Assembly (NCBI GenBank): GCA_034434635.1
Contig: DAOTYX010000107.1
Location: forward strand, 1-20,681
DNA length: 20,681 nucleotides
Direction of reading: 5' to 3'
Origin: DAOTYX01 sp034434635
Lineage (GTDB): Bacteria; Chloroflexota; Anaerolineae; B4-G1; DUEL01
Part shown: positions 16,471 to 20,681 of the stretch, in pieces
How the letters are laid out: each line of letters begins with the position of its first letter
Position numbering within the stretch: the stretch's first letter is position 1
Position numbers and translations under genes: made by a program
The notes under the pieces: model-generated
Databases searched by the model: none
What the model saw: the letters and a program-made list of their open reading frames with translations, nothing else
What the model was told of the DNA's origin: nothing

Positions 16471-18282
16471 CTATCCGCTCCGCCGAATCATCGGCAGGTA
16501 GATGAGGTAGCCGTTGGCGATGGTCACCGCTGAGGCGGTCAGAGGTGCGTGTACGCCATCGGTGATCATGGCGGTGTTCACAATCGCCTGCGGCCCTGAG
16601 GCCGTGACATTGACCGCGAAGGTGACCGTCAGCTGCTCGGCTGCCCCCAACACCCCGCTCCACTCCACCCGATTGGCTGCCGCGTTGTAGGAAGCCCCAC
16701 CGGAGACGCTCTCCGACCTGTAGGCTGTACCCGTCGGGATGGGGTCGCGCAGGTGGAGCGTGGTGCCGGCTCCCAACAACCGCAGGGTGTAAGTGAGCAC
16801 ATCGCCCGTGCGCGCCGTGGCAGAACTCACCGTCTTCTCCACCCCAGGGGCGGGCTCCCCCCACACCACGGTCAGCGTGGGCTTCCCCACCGGTATCCAA
16901 TCGCTGCTGGCATCGGAGGAGATGAAGTACTTGCTGCTGTCGAAATTCGTGTCGGATGTGTAGAGGGCGATGTTGAGGGGGCGGCCCGCCGCATACGCCT
17001 CGGCCACCGCCTGTGTCGCGTCCCACGTGTAGGGGATACCGGGGAAATCGGGGCCATCGCCGGGCCTGCGCGGGTAGACCCAGGTAGCGGTCAGGTTTTC
17101 CACCGCCATCGGCGCGGTGTTCCAGGTGATGCCGTTGGGGTTCAGTTCGTTCCAGTCCTCGGCAACGGTGAAGAGGTGGATGTAGGACGGCGCCGACTGG
17201 GAGGGGACGTAGCCAGCGTTACCCCACAGGTGCAGGGTGAGCGTGGCCGAGATGATGACCTTGCCCGGCGGGATACCGCTCAGCCCGAAGCGCAGGTAGG
17301 ACTTGCTCCAGCAGGGGAAGTCGCCGATCAGGGACTGACTGGCAACGAAGAGGCCATCGTCGCCGTGATTGACGTCGCCGCCGCCCAGGTAGCCGCCGTC
17401 ACAGTTGCCGCCGCCCCCCACATAGGCGTCCGCGACCACGCCGCCCAGATCGCGCCGGATGACGGTCGTGCCGGTAGCGACGGCGGGGCGCGGGACATAG
17501 GGGGCGGGGTCAAAGGCGATCTGCCCCCAGGTGCCGGGATTGCCTGCCGAGAAGGTCTCCGGCCACATCGCCGGCGGGCTCACCAGACCAGCCGGTTCGG
17601 CGGCATCGCGGTCATAGAGGTACACCCCCAGTCCCCAGACGCTGCCAGGGGCGGGCGGGCCGGAGAGGCCCAGCGAAGAGAAGGGGATGGTGATGGTGGT
17701 CGCCCAGCCAGCGTCACAGTCGAAAGGCTCTGTGGGACAGTTCCCGTTGTTGTTGGAACCGGTGTCATACCAGTTGGCGGCGACGTGCTCCGTCCACGCT
17801 CCCGACCAGCCCTCATCCCACCCGCTGCCGGTCCCGCGACCGTCGCGGTGGTAGGATGGGGTATTGTCGTTCGGCCAGTTGCGCCAGCCGTTGACCAGGA
17901 AGTAGTCGTCAGTCTGAGGTTGCGCAGCCCGATCCCCCGCGGTATCCAGGTAGATGGCGACGGCATCGTACAGGCGAGGGTCCTTGCTCTCCGAGGTGCG
18001 TTCCCAGAGGTTATAGTCCACTACCGTCACGAAGATATGGAGGTACTGGCTGGTGTACCCCACGCGCACGTCCACGTAGTTGTACAGGTTGTGGCCGGTT
18101 TCGTGGCCGAACCAGAAGATGGAAGCGGTGTTGTCGTCTACCTGACCGCCGGACGAAGGCCACACGTTGACGCGACGGACCGGAGCAGCCATCAAGTGAC
18201 GGTCACTGATGAGGTGACCGTCACCCAGAACCATCAGCACCGCCAGGCCACAGGCGATGCGCCAGACTGCTTTGGTGTTCAT
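16471..18282 (-). CDS. Secreted CBM9-like / DNRLRE / DUF11 surface protein with LPxxRR tail
   Basis: A 603-residue protein. The frame is open to 18357, but ATG 18282 has TAGGAGG six nt upstream and starts a signal peptide (MNTKAVWRIACGLAVLMVL). Domains in order: a CBM9/DOMON-like beta-sandwich at about 35-270 (VDVRVGYTSQYLHIFVTVVD, split; YDAVAIYLDT; WATTITIPFSSLGL); a DNRLRE (disaggregatase-related) domain at about 275-475 (SYLRFGLSGIPPG, ATLTLHLWG, WNTAPMA, WDATQAVAEAY); a DUF11 repeat at about 480-590 (KTVSSATARTGDVLTYTL); and a tail YLIYLPMIRRSG. No catalytic motif is seen, so it is probably a structural or carbohydrate-binding surface protein. An 11-residue stretch after the signal core is coded by a paired palindrome (18196-18224). 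It lies 71 nt downstream of the other secreted gene and is likely co-transcribed with it. Confidence 0.85.
   Translation of the reverse strand: MNTKAVWRIACGLAVLMVLGDGHLISDRHLMAAPVRRVNVWPSSGGQVDDNTASIFWFGHETGHNLYNYVDVRVGYTSQYLHIFVTVVDYNLWERTSESKDPRLYDAVAIYLDTAGDRAAQPQTDDYFLVNGWRNWPNDNTPSYHRDGRGTGSGWDEGWSGAWTEHVAANWYDTGSNNNGNCPTEPFDCDAGWATTITIPFSSLGLSGPPAPGSVWGLGVYLYDRDAAEPAGLVSPPAMWPETFSAGNPGTWGQIAFDPAPYVPRPAVATGTTVIRRDLGGVVADAYVGGGGNCDGGYLGGGDVNHGDDGLFVASQSLIGDFPCWSKSYLRFGLSGIPPGKVIISATLTLHLWGNAGYVPSQSAPSYIHLFTVAEDWNELNPNGITWNTAPMAVENLTATWVYPRRPGDGPDFPGIPYTWDATQAVAEAYAAGRPLNIALYTSDTNFDSSKYFISSDASSDWIPVGKPTLTVVWGEPAPGVEKTVSSATARTGDVLTYTLRLLGAGTTLHLRDPIPTGTAYRSESVSGGASYNAAANRVEWSGVLGAAEQLTVTFAVNVTASGPQAIVNTAMITDGVHAPLTASAVTIANGYLIYLPMIRRSG
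18196..18224 (-). repeat. Paired palindrome GTGACSGTCAC, 18-nt spacing, inside the signal-peptide coding region
   Basis: GTGACGGTCAC (18196-18206) and GTGACCGTCAC (18214-18224) are reverse complements of one another separated by 7 nt; each is itself a palindrome around one base. Together they can form an 11-bp hairpin. They code for part of GDGHLISDRHL after the signal-peptide core. Confidence 0.95.
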
Positions 18283-18288
18283 AGAAAA

Positions 18289-18294
18289 CCTCCT
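18289..18294 (-). promoter_or_regulatory. Shine-Dalgarno AGGAGG deciding the start
   Basis: On the minus strand AGGAGG lies 6 nt before the ATG at 18282. It selects this start over the open frame further upstream, whose extra residues would be coded by a palindromic repeat. Confidence 0.85.
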
Positions 18295-18306
18295 ACCGGG
18301 CCAGAC

Positions 18307-18357
18307 CAGGTGACCGTCACCCTGAAGGTGACGGTCACCTGACGTGACCCAAGTCAC
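18307..18357 (-). repeat. Perfect 15-bp hairpin built from two GTGACSGTCAC units plus a degenerate third
   Basis: Arms 18307-18321 and 18327-18341 are perfect reverse complements with a 5-nt loop. Each arm contains one 11-bp unit (centres 18315 and 18333, 18 nt apart). A looser palindrome GTGAC-CCAA-GTCAC at 18344-18357 continues the spacing (centre about 18350). It fills most of the 71-nt gap between the two secreted genes and overlaps the upstream stop codon. It has no U-run on the minus strand, so it is not a normal intrinsic terminator. It could be a stem-loop affecting downstream expression, a protein-binding site array or a dispersed repeat. Confidence 0.9.
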
Positions 18358-20681
18358 CGGCGGCGCAAGACCACCGGCAGGAACAGCGAGTGTCCTGGGC
18401 TGGTGGTGAACGTCCCGTCATCTGAACAACTCCGTCCTCCTGCACTGGTGGAACAGGCGCGGAAGTGGTACAGGCTGTCTGGCCGCAGACCGGTTACGAA
18501 CACCCAGTGTTGCGTCATCCCTCCCCACTGCTCCGGTGTCAGGAAGCCGTAACTCGCCGTAGGGCCGTACTCCACCTGCGAGGAGGCCGGTTCGTCCGTC
18601 TCCCAGCGCACCGACGCGCTATAGAAAGTAACGCTCTCCACGGCGACATTCGTAATCACCGGCGGGGTCGTGTCCCCCACACCCGAGGCCTCGATGGTGG
18701 CGATCAGTTTCTGCAGGTAGTAGAGGTCCCCCAGACCCCAGGGGCGATCCAGATAGCCGCGCAGCGCGGGCCGTCCCATCCCCTCCACATAGGCCTTCGC
18801 CAGAAAGACCGACCAGGCCAGGTCAGGGCCGTGGAAACTGGACTCCCCGATCTCACCCTGAAGGCCCAGGCGGGTGATATACCAGAGAAAGACCCCGTCG
18901 GCATCGGTGAGGTCGTAGAGATAGGTGAGCGCTGCCGACCGGTTGGTGTCGGAGATGTAGCGGCCTACTTCGGGGACCAGGCCGAAGAAGACCGGTGCCC
19001 GCCACCCGGTCTGCTGACCGCGCGGGTCAGGATAGCGACGGTTGGCAGTGGTCACGAAGGAGTTGAAGTTGAGCCCTGCGGTCATCCCCTGGACGGCAAC
19101 CTGCGCCCCCTCGGCCGCGTCGGCGGTGCGCCCCAGGTGCTGAGCGATGCGGGCATAGCCGATGGCCCCGCTGATGGCGGCGTAGGAGTCCACGCTGCCC
19201 TTTTTCCGGTCGAAGAGCGCGTCGATCTGCGACCAGCGGCTCTGGACATAGGCCCAATCTCCGGTGTAGCGGGCATAGGCCCAGAGGGCGTAGAGCGTGC
19301 TCAGCGGCGGGTCTGGCGGCGGCCAGCAGTTGGGACGGAAACTTGCTGCATACAACTCCCGCGCTGTGCCCTGGGTCAACCAGACCGGGGGCCAGGGAAG
19401 CGCCTCAAGGGGTGGGTAGCGCGCCATCTCAGCCGACAGGTAGGAGCGTACCTGGGTCTGCAGGTTGGAGGAAAGGTAAGGATAGGCCATGCTCAGCGTG
19501 TAGACCAGTTCGCCGGGGTCAAACCAGTAGATGTTGCCCGGTTGACAGGCAGCCAGGCCCTCTTCGGGGTAGAGCGTATCGCCGGGAAAGAGCATGTTGG
19601 TGGTAAAGCCCCGCTCCAGGAAGTAGGGGAGGAGATGGTCGCTGGTGTCCACGATCCGCTGCACCTCACTATTGAGGCGGGCCACCAGGTCGGCGGGCGG
19701 ATCGGCCACCGGGCGCAGCGGTTCACTCCAGACGTAGGTGGTGAGGGAGGTGGTGGCCCTCACCCCCTCCTCCCTGTCCCCCTCTCCCGCTTGCGGGAGA
19801 GGGGCAGGGGGTACGGGGGTGAGGGTGAGGGCCTGTGTCCCCGTCGCCGGGCCGATGGAGGCCAGTCCGCCATCCACCACCCGCCAGAAGAGCCGCCCCG
19901 AAGCGATGACCAGCGGGCGGTGAGTAACCCCTTCGCCCACCTGCGGGCCGGGGAAAGGCCAGGTGGTAAAGAAAGGCATCGGGCCCGCGTGAGCGGGACA
20001 CTGGCCATCCGGCGGCGGGCAGGCAGGCCAGTAATCGGCGACGTTGGCGATGGCGACCAGCGCGCCGGTCTGGAGGTTCAGCGCCCCCAGCCGCTCCCAG
20101 TTGTCCACGAAGAGCAGATTCCCGCCGATGGAAATCATCGCGGGTTCGTCGGAGGTGTAGCGCATCTGGTAGTCGAAAGGTTGAGTTGCGGTCAAGCCGG
20201 TGATGTCCAGTGTGGAGAGATCCATCCGCCCCAGTTCGGCGTCGTACCTGGTTGTGACATGGCCCGATCCACCGTCGGTCTGGATGCCGTGACGCGCCCG
20301 GTAGACCAGGTAGACGGTGCCATCTTTGACCACAGGCGGGGCCGGGGCGTCGCCGTTGCCGTAGGTGTAGAGGACAGGTGCCGGGCCACGCAGCGCGCCG
20401 GTGGAAGCGTCCAGCGCGAAGAAGGTCTGCCGGTCGGGATTGTTCGTCAGATGGGTCACGATGTGCGGCCGGACGGCGGCCCAGTCCGTGGCCCAGTCCG
20501 GGTTCACCGCGCCAGCCTGGTCCATCACGTCATCCCCCTCGTGGAGCAGGAAGTGGAAGTTGCGCAGCGGCTGGGAGCGGTAGATGACGGTGTTGCCAAC
20601 GACGACGGGCCACCGTTCGGCCAGCGACTGCCCTTGAAGGCGCGTGCGCCAGCGCAGCTGCCCGTCGGAGGTGCGCAGCGC
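18354..20681 (-). CDS. Secreted PQQ-propeller / helical-barrel / fibronectin III protein (5' partial)
   Basis: The frame is open to the window edge, so the start lies beyond 20681; 775 residues are visible. An internal GTG at 20528 would begin mid-blade and is rejected. The first part (about 20681-19850) has PQQ-like propeller blades, for example LRTSDGQLRW, FFALDASTGALRG and LGALNLQTGALV. The middle part (about 19745-18680) is helix-rich with repeated hairpins (STLYALWAYARYTGDWAYV in pieces; DSYAAISGAIGYARIA; GPDLAWSVFLAKAYVEG) and resembles (alpha/alpha)6-barrel glycan-active proteins. The family and catalytic residues are not recognised. A fibronectin type III-like domain follows (about 18673-18400; TPPVITNVAVESVT, SSQVEYGPTASYG, GLRPDSLYHFRACS). 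It ends with the tail HSLFLPVVLRRR. A palindromic element sits in frame between propeller and barrel. Confidence 0.82.
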   Translation of the reverse strand, partial: ALRTSDGQLRWRTRLQGQSLAERWPVVVGNTVIYRSQPLRNFHFLLHEGDDVMDQAGAVNPDWATDWAAVRPHIVTHLTNNPDRQTFFALDASTGALRGPAPVLYTYGNGDAPAPPVVKDGTVYLVYRARHGIQTDGGSGHVTTRYDAELGRMDLSTLDITGLTATQPFDYQMRYTSDEPAMISIGGNLLFVDNWERLGALNLQTGALVAIANVADYWPACPPPDGQCPAHAGPMPFFTTWPFPGPQVGEGVTHRPLVIASGRLFWRVVDGGLASIGPATGTQALTLTPVPPAPLPQAGEGDREEGVRATTSLTTYVWSEPLRPVADPPADLVARLNSEVQRIVDTSDHLLPYFLERGFTTNMLFPGDTLYPEEGLAACQPGNIYWFDPGELVYTLSMAYPYLSSNLQTQVRSYLSAEMARYPPLEALPWPPVWLTQGTARELYAASFRPNCWPPPDPPLSTLYALWAYARYTGDWAYVQSRWSQIDALFDRKKGSVDSYAAISGAIGYARIAQHLGRTADAAEGAQVAVQGMTAGLNFNSFVTTANRRYPDPRGQQTGWRAPVFFGLVPEVGRYISDTNRSAALTYLYDLTDADGVFLWYITRLGLQGEIGESSFHGPDLAWSVFLAKAYVEGMGRPALRGYLDRPWGLGDLYYLQKLIATIEASGVGDTTPPVITNVAVESVTFYSASVRWETDEPASSQVEYGPTASYGFLTPEQWGGMTQHWVFVTGLRPDSLYHFRACSTSAGGRSCSDDGTFTTSPGHSLFLPVVLRRR
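19755..19833 (-). repeat. In-frame palindromic repeat element (about 79 bp) inside a coding region
   Basis: Core arms CCCCTCTCCCGC (19779-19790) and GCGGGAGAGGGG (19793-19804) pair perfectly around two bases. Outer ends GGCCCTCAC (19755-19763) and GTGAGGGCC (19825-19833) are also reverse complements. On the coding strand it reads as a Pro/Leu-rich stretch including PLPQAGEGDREEG. This type of CCTCACCCC...CTCTCCC palindrome is a common dispersed repeat in many GC-rich bacteria and is a likely late insertion here. Confidence 0.85.

Noticed and set aside
16622..16632. A fifth GTGACCGTCAC-like unit inside the DUF11 coding region
   Set aside because: It matches 10 of 11 bases but stands alone with no partner at 18 nt, and it is explained by ordinary codons for a Leu-Thr-Val-Thr strand.
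18307..18341. Intrinsic terminator for the upstream secreted gene
   Set aside because: The stem is perfect, but no T-run follows on the minus strand and the next gene's ribosome site starts shortly after; a terminator role is not supported by sequence.
16753..18342. Open frame of 529 codons on the plus strand opposite the DNRLRE protein
   Set aside because: The minus-strand frame has a signal peptide, a good ribosome site and recognisable domains. The plus-strand product is Val/Gly/Arg-rich and starts with no plausible ribosome site.
18196..18357. A small CRISPR array from the regularly spaced palindromes
   Set aside because: Units are 11 bp with 7-nt gaps, alternate in orientation and lie partly in coding sequence; CRISPR repeats and spacers are longer, and no cas gene is present.

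Overview
The window is dense, GC-rich bacterial DNA with no RNA genes, phage genes, transposases or CRISPR arrays that I can see. It most likely comes from the phylum Chloroflexota (Anaerolineae or a related class). This is inferred from style rather than a marker gene: secreted proteins with long Thr-Pro linkers, DUF11 and DNRLRE-type modules, C-terminal tails of the form LPxxxRR, and many GT-C membrane proteins. It looks like a surface-glycan and surface-protein region.

Positions 1-16278 (+ strand) hold a run of twelve genes that probably form one transcription unit. Neighbouring genes overlap by 1-41 nt or are separated by at most 32 nt. In order they are: the 3' part of a secreted protein (NodB-like N-terminus, Thr-Pro linkers, two near-identical C-terminal domains); three polytopic membrane proteins of GT-C type; a WecE-like sugar aminotransferase; a dolichol-phosphate-mannose-synthase-like GT2 enzyme; a left-handed beta-helix acyltransferase; a SAM methyltransferase; a fourth GT-C protein; a membrane-anchored Asp-box (BNR) propeller protein; a GT4 glycosyltransferase; and a fifth GT-C protein. 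A reasonable reading is that the soluble enzymes make and decorate an amino-deoxy sugar and charge a polyprenyl phosphate. The GT-C proteins would then transfer lipid-linked sugars outside the membrane, perhaps onto the Thr-Pro-rich proteins of the same unit. That last step is a hypothesis.

Positions 16279-16470 separate convergent genes and carry short repeats, including three exact-to-near-exact 14-bp tandem copies.

Positions 16471-20681 (- strand) hold two large secreted proteins in tandem. The upstream one runs off the window edge and joins a PQQ-like beta-propeller, a helical-barrel-like region and a fibronectin type III domain. The downstream one joins a CBM9-like domain, a DNRLRE domain and a DUF11 domain. 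Both end in the same short tail type. Between them, and again inside the signal-peptide coding region of the second, lie paired palindromes of one 11-bp unit, GTGACSGTCAC, with an 18-nt centre-to-centre spacing. These palindromes are the most unusual DNA-level structure in the window.
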